A stretch of 64,000 nucleotides of DNA from Cylindrotheca closterium (lineage: Eukaryota > Bacillariophyta > Bacillariophyceae > Bacillariales > Bacillariaceae), in contig CAKOGP040001781.1 of assembly GCA_933822405.4 (NCBI GenBank), positions 366,076 to 430,075 on the forward strand. The letters run 5' to 3'. A program made the translations under genes and the position numbers. Numbering within the stretch: position 1 is the stretch's first letter; each line of letters begins with the position of its first letter. The notes under the pieces were generated by a model. That model was given only the letters and a program-made list of their open reading frames with translations, ran no database searches and had not been told where the DNA came from. Below, one piece after another: positions 48,640 to 58,173 of the stretch.

Positions 48640-49540
48640 GTCGACTGCTTCCGCCATTCACGCGGCTTGATACAAGCAAACTTCTTCCATGGATGGAGTT
48701 TGCGAGCCAAGAAACCAGTATCCAACTGTCCTCCGGTGAAGAAGCGGTCCAAGATGCCGTTTCGTCGAAGCTCGATGGAGTGTTCCAATTCTTCTGAGGC
48801 CATTCGAGCTTCTTTATTTGTGAACCTGATAACGTAATTGCTTCTGAACAAACTTGTGGGTTTCACTTTCACCTGCAGCTGAAGCGGGGTCAATCAAGGC
48901 ATCCGGCGTGATCTGGTCTCCAGCATTTTCATTGATCAAGTAGCGGAATGGAACCTTGAAGACGTCCACGAGGACAAATGCTCCCCAATTGAACAGCACA
49001 ATGTAGCCCATCGAATCTGTTGAAAGATCGCTGGTGTAGACGGCGATTAGTCCTCCAATCACACATGTAAAAAATACCAATGACTGACAAAATCAGCCAA
49101 ACGGATGGCATAGACTTCCAAAAGAAGGATGGGGCCCGGACGGAAAAGATGGTCAGTTCAGTCACCATGACCAAGTAAAACCAAACAAATCCTCTCGTCT
49201 TGCTGCCACATTGACTGTTCAAGTCGACTTCCATCACATCATGACCATTCATCAGAAAGATGAACAAAAGTGCAAGGCCAGAGTGGATCAAACCATAGTA
49301 CTAGGCTGACTGCAACACCAGTTTGCTAGTTCGGGGCAACTCTGGTCTTGTGCTAGCTATTGCGTTGTCATACTGTAGGTCACCGGGATCATCGAAATAT
49401 CATTGAGCAAGGCCAAGACAAGCACCAACAAGGAGTGAGTCCACAGCACAACAAATAGCAAATATGATGGTCGAGAGCGTTAGTGCTATGATAGCACTGG
49501 CGCTATCATCATTTGCTCTGGTTGCCTACAAGAAATGCAG
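48640..49540 (-). pseudogene. P-type ATPase (P3A H+-ATPase-like) C-terminal remnant
   Basis: Pieces of the C-terminal membrane domain appear in different minus-strand frames in the correct order: LTLSTIIFAI, LALLNDISMIPVTY (matching the ALLND..MI.(V/I)AYD element), YDNAIASTRPELPRTSK, GLIHSGLALLFIFLMN, FVWFYLVMVTELTIFSVRAPSFFW, VIGGLIAVYTSDLS, FNWGAFVLVDVFKVPFRYLI, and a cytosolic tail with EELEHSIELRRNGILDRFF. At least three frame changes (near 49375, 49085 and 48850) and an in-frame stop (near 49303) separate them. The catalytic domains are missing. It is a dead fragment of a proton-pump-like gene. Confidence 0.72.
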
Positions 49541-49727
49541 CAAAAAAAAGGACGACACCTACCAATGAGACGGATAGGCTCAGGAAATACGATTCGGCTA
49601 GCTATGGTACCGGTATAGTGGTGTACTCAAGCCAATCCCTAGCCGCTGGCACAAAAAGTGCCCCTGATATCTTCAATTTTCATTTTTGACATTTCCAAGT
49701 ATAGACAATACAAAGCACATCAAACTA

Positions 49728-52700
49728 CTACGTTTTAAACGGGAATTGGGCAAACGCACCGAAACCAAGCCCCTCATTGTCCCCAGCTTTACTTGTGTCC
49801 CGTAGTCTTCTTGCTGTTGACAGTGATTTGTGCATGTCACCGAGAGATGGTCGGAAATGAGTCCGACTTCTCAAACCGCCACCACTTTTTCGACGTGGCG
49901 AAAGCATCTCGTACTCTCCTTCTGGGAAATATTCTGGATGCCTCTTTTGCACAGATGCCGCAACCTTCACAGCGCCCCATGCAGCGTACTTTTCGCATGC
50001 CTCAGTGAGGAATCTTTGGGCAGAATCTATGCTGGCAGGATTGCTCAAGCAAAACTTGGCACAAAGATAATTTCCGAGCGCACTGTCTTGTAGGAATCCA
50101 GTCCGAGCGGCAAGGACAATTGCTTTCTCGTACTTTCGAATTGCATCGCTGATGTCTCTTGGCGCAAGTGAGCTCAGCTCAGCTTGAAGAATCTGGAACT
50201 TTTGGTTGACATTTACACCTCCTTGTTCGACTATTGATCGAAGAAAATTGGTAAGCTTCGTCGCCTTGCTCTTGAATTGCATCTTCTTTGTTCTTCGATA
50301 CTTTTCAATATTGATCAATGCAAAGAAGAACACCCTTGTATGGTACAGTATCGAAGCCTTCCGAAATCCCATGTCTAGGTCTTTCAGGACATCGTAGTAT
50401 TCTGTCGCTTTCTCAATGTCTCCCAAGTAAAAAGCTAGTTCCATCCCATAAGATCGAATGAATTCCCAGCAACGATCCGTATTTTCAATGCTGTGTTTCA
50501 CTTCTGTCATTTCATACGCAGCGCCCGCTTCAATATTGTGGGGATCTTCAGAGTCGCCCTTCAAATTCAGCAGCATCTGAAACAGTGGAATTGTCATGTG
50601 GAAGATGTAATGTTGACCATATTCGAGCATCTGCCTGGCGAACTTTTCGATATCATCGAGAAGAGGTCCAAATGGCAACCCGCTGCAATAGAAGCTCCAT
50701 AGGTATACCCTTGCACCATGAAAAGCGTTCTGAATATCTCCAAGTTCCATACTTGCCTTGTATCCATCAAGGGCTAGATACATGCAGTTGGATATGGGCT
50801 GAGTGCACCCCTCTGCCATGCATGCCTGTGTCAATACTCGGCCCTTTACAGCAAGATCAACTTCACTTTGAATCCTAAAGCCAAGTTGTATTACTCTGTT
50901 GCCTGCTTTTAGATCGTTGCTATTCGCAATGAAATCCATGCCTACCAGAACAAGAACAAGCGGGGTGAATTTCGACAGACCATATCTGAGTGTCATGAGC
51001 ATCATCCTCGCAGTTGCATAGCTTCCAAATGCACTGCCAGTCACCTCGGATGTCAGAATGAGATCCGTAAGAATGTCGTAGCACGTGTCGATAGTCTTAT
51101 CGGTCATGTGAGGTAGACTGAGGACATTTTCGTCACTCTTGATCCCAGCTTTGGCTTTCTCCCATTCATGCCGAACGACACGGCCATTTGGTTCTTTTGG
51201 GAACTTGTGACCGACACTCTCAAGTACTTCAGTCGCAAAATCCAACTGCTCTAGCATCCGACTTTCAGCAGTAAAGCATCGAAAGAGAGTTAGGCTCGCT
51301 TCGCGTTTATCTTCCACTCGCTTAGCCTCCTGTAGCACTGCTTCTGCTGCATCACGGCTTTCTGATATGAATCCTACGCTCAGCGTCGCTTTTGCGTAGG
51401 CAGTGAAAAGTTGGACTGCAGAATCGTAGTGACTGCCAAAAGCATCTTCCGGGCTTTTCCCAAGCAAATTCATTCCCACCTTCAGATACTTGCAAGCAAC
51501 TACAAAAGCTGACAACTCGATTGCATTCTGGCCAGCGACATAGAGCAAGTGGGCTAAGTTCGAACGCATATCATCGTTACAAGAGACAATCATGATACTT
51601 TGTCCCTGAACAAGCTGGTCGACGCACACAAAGAGCATTTCTTGATCTGTAATCAGGGACCGCTTTTTCGAAAGCTTCAGTCCGAGTTCCCAGTGAATGC
51701 GCCTCCGCTCGTCTCTTTTTGGCAGCAGATTGTATGATGTTTCCTTGATTTCAGAATGAGCGAACTTGTACTCTCGATCTGAGATGCGAACCAACAAATC
51801 TTCCTTGCAGGCTTCAGAAAGAGTGTAAGAAATGTCATCGAAAACGAATAGCACCGATTTGGTGGCTTTCAAAATCTCGGGGTCGAATGTGGTACCGAAG
51901 CAGGACGCCAGCTTTAAAGTCTGCTCGACACATCGAGGAAGCTGCCATATTCTTGCAGCCAAAAGTTTGCCGACATTATCAGATACATCTGTGTATTTTC
52001 GAATATTCTCAACCGAGTACGTCCATCGCAGCTGTGCAAAGTCATACGAGAGCAAACCCTTTTGCTGAAGCGATTCCAGCAATTGGATCAAGAAAAAGAA
52101 ATTTCCATGCGTCCTTTCTTTTAGCAACACTGAAAGGCTTTCGATGTCCTCAGGCTCCCTGTGAAGTGTACGAGCAAGGAAAGTTTTCACCTGTTGTTCG
52201 TCTAAATTGCGGAATGTCATTTCCTCAAAGTCAATCTTTTCTTCCATTTCTGACTTCCATAGTGTAAAATGATGCTTCTCTCCGACCTCTTCGCATTGCG
52301 TGATACATAGCAATAAATTGTTTCGGCATCCCTTGAGCAAAAAATTCAAGACTTTCAGAGTGCAAGCAGGGGTGCTCGTGATGTCATCCAAAAGAAAGAC
52401 TATAGGCACGAATTCACATGTGATCTTGCAGAATGAAAGCAATGCTTGCATGAGGCACATATAATCAAATGTAGGCACTTCATTTCCCGAAGCAACTACA
52501 TCTGCTGCTTCTGGGAAAATAGAAACGATTTCGGGAATCCATGTGACCAAAGACACTTGATGTATTTGCTTCACTTCAGCGACAAGTTTCTCTTGAATCT
52601 GCAGCCTGTCAGCAACTTGCTTGCAAAGGTCAGAGAGCAAGATGCGCAAGGTCGCAAAAGGGGCGTTTTCATTAGCTTCACATTTCGCAGAAGCGAAGAG

Positions 52701-54617
52701 CACCGAAGGATTATCCGCAAACTCGGTCGTTACCAACGATCTCTTCCCACTTCCTGAGGGACCTTCAATCAGGAGGGTACAAACCTTGTCATGTACTTTT
52801 CCATAGACATACTTCATCTGCTTTGCCTCTTCTCGCCGGAGTGTGCTATCGTATTCAATATGAAGAGCCTCTGTAAATTGTGACAGGCCATCTTGGAATT
52901 CCGAAATCGATTTCTTCAAAGTCTTAGCGATAATGTCATGATTCACATCCCCAGAATCAAATCGAAAGAAGAGATATTCATCCTTGAATTGGTGACCCTT
53001 CGAAACATGATGAAACAGAGAGAGCTCCTCCTCCAATTGCCGCCCAATTTGGACTGCGTGACCTCGAGAGCTTGCAATTTTCGATTGGACCAGAAAGTCA
53101 ACAGCTTCGCAAGCAATAAAGGAGTTTCGGTAAGTCTTGAAGCGGTACTGGCGATTTTGAATGCGCACCCCCCGTCGCAATCGTTCGCCGATCTGAATCA
53201 ATTCCTCCTTTCCGAAATCTGACAGATTGGAAGAAGCAGTAGAAAGTTCTTCCGACATTCCAGGCTCAAAACTGTCCTGGCTGGACGTTAAAGTATGGTC
53301 TTGCGAGAATCGGTAGAAGAGATAGTCATCTTCAAAGTTGTTTTCGTACTTGACATGATGGAAGAGATCAAAATCTGCCATCAATTTTCGACCAATTTGA
53401 ACCGCATCCTCCCTACTAGTCGCAACTTTCGCTTGCACCAAAAAGTCCACCGCTTCAAATCCGATGAAACAGTTTTTGTATTTCTTCAGCTTGAACGTAC
53501 GATCCTTCACATTGATTCCACGCAACAGCAGCGGTCCAATATCAGCAAAATCGTGCATATGGCGGGATCCAGTCAGCGAGGAACTAGCACTTTCGTCGAA
53601 ATCGGATTCGTTTCTGTTGTAAGTAGCTGAGAATCTGAAAAAGAGATACTCGTCACAAAATTCGTGGTCATCACAAACATGGTGCCAGAGGCCCAGTTCA
53701 TGCTGCAAGGCTAGCCCCAGTTCGACAGCTTCCTCACGATGACTGCAGAGTCCTTCGCTAACCATATAATCAACCGCATCCCTCGCAATAAAACACTTTC
53801 GATACGTCTTCAATCGATACGTTCGGTTTTTGACTTTCAGTCCCCTCTTCAGCAAATTTGCTACCTGAACCATTTGGCTTTTGGAGGTACTACGAAACCC
53901 ACCAGAGGACCTACTGGAATCCTCCTTATCCATGCGCTTTTGAAATCTGAAAAAGATATGCTCGTCATGAAACTTCCTCTTTTGGTGGGCATCGTACCAT
54001 AGGTGAAGGTCGCACTCCAGTCGTTGCCCTAGAACAACCGCATCTTGACGGGTATTTGTCATGCCTTCTTCCACCATGTAGGTCACGGCATCACTAGCTA
54101 AGAAGCAGTCTCTGTACACTTTCATGTTATGCATTTGGTATTTCTTCACTTCCAAGTCTCTCTTGAGCTGCTCCCCCAATCGCTCCAGGCTCGGGTCTGG
54201 CAGTACTTCGGGATCGAACTCCAGGGTTTCCCCTGGTGATGTCCGTCGTTCCTTCTCGACAAATCGATAAAACAGATGTTCATCTTTAAATTCATGCTCT
54301 TGCGTGACATGTTCAAACAGATTCAGCTCGGTCGTCAAGCGTCGGCCCAATTCTACTGCCTGAGATCTGTTCTCAACCAACTGAGATCTGACCATGAAAT
54401 CGACACATTTGGTTCCAATAAAGCAGTTCTTGTAGATTCTCAGTCTCCATCGATGATCTCTCACCGGTACTCCATTTTCTAGTTCCGATGCAATCTGCTG
54501 AATCGTTGGCTCTTTGCTTTGAGGGAAGGAATCGTGCAATGGTCGGCGAAGGTCAGTGCCATCAGCGTCCGTTTCTTCTACAGAATCGCTGCCTTCGCTT
54601 CTGATTAGCAGATTCAT
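49728..54617 (-). CDS. five-DEP, P-loop ATPase, helical-repeat signalling protein
   Basis: 1629 aa in one exon. Five DEP domains lie at about 48-119, 155-225, 258-329, 366-437 and 480-553, each with the pattern YK.CFI..(A/C)VDF(M/L)V and F.DEYLFYRF. A P-loop ATPase of the AAA_16 / COG3899 type follows: Walker A GPSGSGKRS at 619-627, Walker B FVPIVFLLDD near 740, and a winged-helix-like region after it. The last 700 residues are helical and TPR-like. DEP domains usually bind membranes or GPCR/G-protein partners. The order sensor, NTPase, repeat scaffold resembles STAND proteins, though the domains are different. It is transcribed divergently from the GTPase at 55297, and its 5' end is copied as relics at 58480-58925 and 63253-63698. 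Confidence 0.88.
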   Translation of the reverse strand: MNLLIRSEGSDSVEETDADGTDLRRPLHDSFPQSKEPTIQQIASELENGVPVRDHRWRLRIYKNCFIGTKCVDFMVRSQLVENRSQAVELGRRLTTELNLFEHVTQEHEFKDEHLFYRFVEKERRTSPGETLEFDPEVLPDPSLERLGEQLKRDLEVKKYQMHNMKVYRDCFLASDAVTYMVEEGMTNTRQDAVVLGQRLECDLHLWYDAHQKRKFHDEHIFFRFQKRMDKEDSSRSSGGFRSTSKSQMVQVANLLKRGLKVKNRTYRLKTYRKCFIARDAVDYMVSEGLCSHREEAVELGLALQHELGLWHHVCDDHEFCDEYLFFRFSATYNRNESDFDESASSSLTGSRHMHDFADIGPLLLRGINVKDRTFKLKKYKNCFIGFEAVDFLVQAKVATSREDAVQIGRKLMADFDLFHHVKYENNFEDDYLFYRFSQDHTLTSSQDSFEPGMSEELSTASSNLSDFGKEELIQIGERLRRGVRIQNRQYRFKTYRNSFIACEAVDFLVQSKIASSRGHAVQIGRQLEEELSLFHHVSKGHQFKDEYLFFRFDSGDVNHDIIAKTLKKSISEFQDGLSQFTEALHIEYDSTLRREEAKQMKYVYGKVHDKVCTLLIEGPSGSGKRSLVTTEFADNPSVLFASAKCEANENAPFATLRILLSDLCKQVADRLQIQEKLVAEVKQIHQVSLVTWIPEIVSIFPEAADVVASGNEVPTFDYMCLMQALLSFCKITCEFVPIVFLLDDITSTPACTLKVLNFLLKGCRNNLLLCITQCEEVGEKHHFTLWKSEMEEKIDFEEMTFRNLDEQQVKTFLARTLHREPEDIESLSVLLKERTHGNFFFLIQLLESLQQKGLLSYDFAQLRWTYSVENIRKYTDVSDNVGKLLAARIWQLPRCVEQTLKLASCFGTTFDPEILKATKSVLFVFDDISYTLSEACKEDLLVRISDREYKFAHSEIKETSYNLLPKRDERRRIHWELGLKLSKKRSLITDQEMLFVCVDQLVQGQSIMIVSCNDDMRSNLAHLLYVAGQNAIELSAFVVACKYLKVGMNLLGKSPEDAFGSHYDSAVQLFTAYAKATLSVGFISESRDAAEAVLQEAKRVEDKREASLTLFRCFTAESRMLEQLDFATEVLESVGHKFPKEPNGRVVRHEWEKAKAGIKSDENVLSLPHMTDKTIDTCYDILTDLILTSEVTGSAFGSYATARMMLMTLRYGLSKFTPLVLVLVGMDFIANSNDLKAGNRVIQLGFRIQSEVDLAVKGRVLTQACMAEGCTQPISNCMYLALDGYKASMELGDIQNAFHGARVYLWSFYCSGLPFGPLLDDIEKFARQMLEYGQHYIFHMTIPLFQMLLNLKGDSEDPHNIEAGAAYEMTEVKHSIENTDRCWEFIRSYGMELAFYLGDIEKATEYYDVLKDLDMGFRKASILYHTRVFFFALINIEKYRRTKKMQFKSKATKLTNFLRSIVEQGGVNVNQKFQILQAELSSLAPRDISDAIRKYEKAIVLAARTGFLQDSALGNYLCAKFCLSNPASIDSAQRFLTEACEKYAAWGAVKVAASVQKRHPEYFPEGEYEMLSPRRKSGGGLRSRTHFRPSLGDMHKSLSTARRLRDTSKAGDNEGLGFGAFAQFPFKT

Positions 54618-55296
54618 TGTGCGTGTCTTGGGCAGATCAGCTTCTTGGTTCTTATTATATGATAAGATGCGATTTTTTCTCTGTTGTTGTCGTCAATTAT
54701 GTTGGGAGAAAACCATAGCAACTGGAAACTTGCTTGAGAAGATGATGAACTTCCAAGCCAGAAAACGAAAGAATGAAGGCATTTTCGGAGGGTGTTTTGT
54801 GATAACGGACAGAAGTCCGTTTGAAGTAGGCCTAATCGACTACATCGACCACATATGACAAAAGTAACTACTGATCCTGTACTGCTACTATTTTAGCGTT
54901 GGAACTGACTGGAACCACGACCAAGGGTTACCTGGTACCAGGTACAAGCAGTCATAGTGATTATTTCCTTGATGCGAGCCCTACCCTGGTACGGTTGGTA
55001 ACTGGTACCGGTCCCACCGAAGAAGCACCAAGAAGCGCGATGGTTTTGAGACGGACAACATGAACACGATTCATTACTCCTAATTAAATTGCTCTTGTTT
55101 CATCCCACAATTAAGTGCGAAACCCGCAAGCTACAGTAGGCTCTTGTTCTAGGATGACCAAAGGAGAAGAACAAGATTTTTGGCCACCCGAGTGCAAATT
55201 TCGCCGGATGTACCCCTATATTCATCTTCAAAGTTACAAAACTTCCTTCTCTCGGAGAAGATAACAAACAATCCAGGGCCCAAGGCACATCTGCAA
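54618..55296. promoter_or_regulatory. bidirectional 5' region, DEP-ATPase / GTPase 1
   Basis: 679 bp between divergent starts. Two GGTACC clusters at about 54927-54947 (TACCTGGTACCAGGTAC, a perfect palindrome core) and 54981-55016. The region is duplicated, with changes, at 58860-60096. Promoter role inferred from position. Confidence 0.55.
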
Positions 55297-58173
55297 ATGT
55301 CCAAAGACGATCCTCCTCCTATGAAGAGTCCTCCCACCTTTCAAATCAAGGTTGCCCTCATCGGCAATGTCTCGGCCGGTAAGACTACTGTTGTCAATGC
55401 ACTCTTTCGCGACAAGTTTGGGGAAGTCTCCATGAAGCGAACCACTGCAGGCATTAATGAGTTTGCCATTTCCAGCCGCAACGAATGGGCATTGGTATCC
55501 GAGGCGCCTCGAGACTCTCATTCGGTCTTGAAGGAAATCACCCAAGACAACCTCGAGCTACGAACAAGTGAAGAAGTCAAGACCAAGCGCTTCGAAATCG
55601 AGTTGGACGAAGCGCTATGTGACATGCGAAAGGATACACAGCTTGTGGTTGTGGATATCCCCGGCATCAACGAAGCTGACATGAGCAAAAAGTACAAAAA
55701 CTACGTTGAGAGTCACTGGAATACCTTTGATTGTGTAGTGGTGGTTATGGATGGTCGCCAAGGCGTCAACACGGAAGAGCAAGTCTCCTTGCTCCGCTTC
55801 GCAAAGAGCAACTTGGAATCCAAGAAGGACGTGCCCATTGTGATCTTGTGCAACAAGATTGATGATCAAGACGATGAAGAACAAGAGGAACTAGTCCTGG
55901 AGGCGCAGCGTGAAGTCGAAAAGATCTTTGGAGTACCAGATCGACAGAAAAGTCTTCAAGAGATCCTCAAAAAATGTGTCTCCTCCAAACAGTCTGCAGA
56001 CAGTACCGAGAAACAAGAGCCAACAGATGATCATTCCAAACCTTCCGACCAGGTCTCGCCTGTATTCATTCCGATATCTGGAATTACGGCATTCATCTTC
56101 CAGACTTGCTCCAACATGCCTCTAGAACGATTCCATCAGTTTGATCAGAAGCTGATTGCCAAGCTTGGACGCGATCGTATTGGAAAGTCTCGATGGAAGA
56201 AATTGTCCAAAGATGAAAGGATCAAAGAGGCCCACGAGGCGGTTTCAGATCCGGAAGGATATCAAGAAGGCATGGCGGATAGCAACTTTGACAAGTTCTT
56301 GACGGTTCTATCGTTTCTTGTTGGCGGGAAGGGCAATCAACAGAAGATGATTCAAGAGCAAATTCGAGTATCACTTTCAACGATTTCATCTGGTCCTGGC
56401 ATTGTAGAGAAGCTTGAAACTATTTACAAGACAGCAAAGGCTTTGCCGTCGGATGGCGATCGTGTAAATCCGTACTCGTCAGAGATCAAGACAACCTTTT
56501 GGCGACTGTGCAAGGGAATGGAGCAGACCTGCTTTGTGAAGGATACAGCCTCGAAATATTTGGATTCGTTTCTTACTCTTGCGGACGAGCTGAAAAAGTA
56601 TAGAGACTTTGCGTCGACAATTGGTTGGGATATCGAAGCCGATACATCGATTGCCTTTTTCAGGCGTGCAGTCGGTCGCTTCTTGGAAAATATGGATAGT
56701 ACTCCTGGTTTTGCTGAGGATCTCAAAGCTGTTCGCTGCGTAATGAAAGAGATGTCCTCGGAGGTAGAAGATTCACCTACAGATGATGTCATAAAGCAAA
56801 CATTTGATCGACTCTTTCATGCACTTTCAGAAGAAAAGTTTGCTGAGTTTACTTCTACCGATACCGTCCGCCAGCTTTCTGGCTTGGGGGATGAACTGGT
56901 CGTCTACAACAAGCTTGCGACAGAGGCCGGCTGGACAAAGGAAGAGTTGAAAGTTGCTGTAAAGTTCAAGGCTTTGGTGCTCAGGCAGATTGGCTCCCTC
57001 TGTGAGCTAGCATCCAAGTGGTGTAAGCAACAAGGTTTTGGGTACTCAAACTACTCGAAATCGACTTCTTTTGCTGCTTTGTCGTGGCTTGATTGGAAGC
57101 TTGTTCTACGCTCGATCTTGTTGCTTCGGCACTACGATCGTCAATTTTGCCTTGATTTCGGCCGTGAAATGGTTTTGATAGAATGTTTGCTCGAAAGTGA
57201 ACCAGAATGTGGTGCGATTGTGAGTGGCGAGGAGTGTCTTTCATGCCACTCGCTTTTGAATTTCAACAGAATATGCCCTAGCTGCAGGATACCTGCAATT
57301 GTGAAGGGCAATGGGAAACCAAAATGCTTCCTACCAAATTGCAATGGCGAGACCCACCCAATTTGCAAAGGGCTCGTTTATCAATGCCGGTGTGGTAGGC
57401 GTACTCTGTACAATCTTTTCGTAAAGCCGGAGCAAGAAAAGAAGCACATGTGCCCTAGTTGTTTGGGCCAGGTGTTGGACTACAATCGTCGGTGTCGGAA
57501 CTGCCATGTTCTGTTCTATCCTCAAAGTGACGGCAGGCCCGGGACGTCGGCCACCATCGTTTGTCCATTGGGTTGTTCACACATCGATCGATCAACTGGA
57601 AAATGCAACAGTTGCGGAATTGTTTGCAAACCATTTCCGAGTTTGCCACAGGGAGGTGTGGAACTGCGGTATGGTGGGAATGGAGTCGAACTAACAGGGA
57701 GGCAGCATTCTATTGATATTCCATCATCACTATCCGATCCAAATCATTTTGGCCACTTGGCTTGGCAGTACTGTGAATTCAAGGCAACGGGGGGAGTTGA
57801 ACGGGAACCGGACAGCAATATGGATGACGCTTCTTGTAAGCCACCGAAAAGCTCTGATGGGATTGCAGCAAGCCCAGCCTTATTCCAAGCGAGTGGTTTG
57901 ACATTGACCAAATTGCCCACTAATAATACTGATTTTGGTGGTGGTGGTGGTGCTGCTGCTTCCGGTACAACATTGCCAAAATCGCCGACAAATCTGTTTG
58001 TCTTTGGTGGTGGGGGTGGTACAACATTGCCAAAAATGCCAAAAGCGCCAACGAATCCTTTCGCCTTTGGTGGTGGTGCTGGCAAGCCATTGGCAAAATC
58101 GCCCACGAAGCCTTTTACTTTTTCTTTCGGTGCTGCTGCTGCTAGCAATGAAAATGAAACCAAGTGGTGTTGA
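55297..58173 (+). CDS. dynamin-like large GTPase with zinc ribbons and FG-like tail, copy 1
   Basis: 958 aa from ATG 55297 (MSKDDPPPMKSPP), supported by the second copy; the frame is open upstream but without ATG. G motifs: GNVSAGKTT (23-31), Thr 50 in RTTAGINEF, DIPG (120-123), NKID (186-189). A long helical middle region follows. From about residue 680 there is a Cys-rich segment with C-x2-C pairs (CLSC, CPSC, CRCG, CPSC, CRNC, CNSC), read as tandem zinc ribbons. The conserved IPSSLSDPNHFGHLAWQYC block comes next, and the last 90 residues carry LPKSPTNLFVFGGGG-type repeats with FxFG, ending ETKWC. Known large GTPases of this class remodel membranes or oligomerise on targets; the tail resembles nucleoporin FG repeats. 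Function unknown. Confidence 0.85.
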   Translation: MSKDDPPPMKSPPTFQIKVALIGNVSAGKTTVVNALFRDKFGEVSMKRTTAGINEFAISSRNEWALVSEAPRDSHSVLKEITQDNLELRTSEEVKTKRFEIELDEALCDMRKDTQLVVVDIPGINEADMSKKYKNYVESHWNTFDCVVVVMDGRQGVNTEEQVSLLRFAKSNLESKKDVPIVILCNKIDDQDDEEQEELVLEAQREVEKIFGVPDRQKSLQEILKKCVSSKQSADSTEKQEPTDDHSKPSDQVSPVFIPISGITAFIFQTCSNMPLERFHQFDQKLIAKLGRDRIGKSRWKKLSKDERIKEAHEAVSDPEGYQEGMADSNFDKFLTVLSFLVGGKGNQQKMIQEQIRVSLSTISSGPGIVEKLETIYKTAKALPSDGDRVNPYSSEIKTTFWRLCKGMEQTCFVKDTASKYLDSFLTLADELKKYRDFASTIGWDIEADTSIAFFRRAVGRFLENMDSTPGFAEDLKAVRCVMKEMSSEVEDSPTDDVIKQTFDRLFHALSEEKFAEFTSTDTVRQLSGLGDELVVYNKLATEAGWTKEELKVAVKFKALVLRQIGSLCELASKWCKQQGFGYSNYSKSTSFAALSWLDWKLVLRSILLLRHYDRQFCLDFGREMVLIECLLESEPECGAIVSGEECLSCHSLLNFNRICPSCRIPAIVKGNGKPKCFLPNCNGETHPICKGLVYQCRCGRRTLYNLFVKPEQEKKHMCPSCLGQVLDYNRRCRNCHVLFYPQSDGRPGTSATIVCPLGCSHIDRSTGKCNSCGIVCKPFPSLPQGGVELRYGGNGVELTGRQHSIDIPSSLSDPNHFGHLAWQYCEFKATGGVEREPDSNMDDASCKPPKSSDGIAASPALFQASGLTLTKLPTNNTDFGGGGGAAASGTTLPKSPTNLFVFGGGGGTTLPKMPKAPTNPFAFGGGAGKPLAKSPTKPFTFSFGAAAASNENETKWC

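Noticed and set aside
55180..55296. Upstream extension of GTPase 1 (and 59986-60096 of GTPase 2)
   Set aside because: The open frame begins at a TTG (GTG in copy 2). Peptides are partly similar because the DNA is duplicated; small indels before them move the possible upstream ATGs out of register between copies.
57744..58163. 139-codon minus-strand frame, Pro/Lys-rich
   Set aside because: It is the antisense of the Gly-rich FG tail; low-complexity repeats keep the opposite strand open. The same occurs at 62535-62936.
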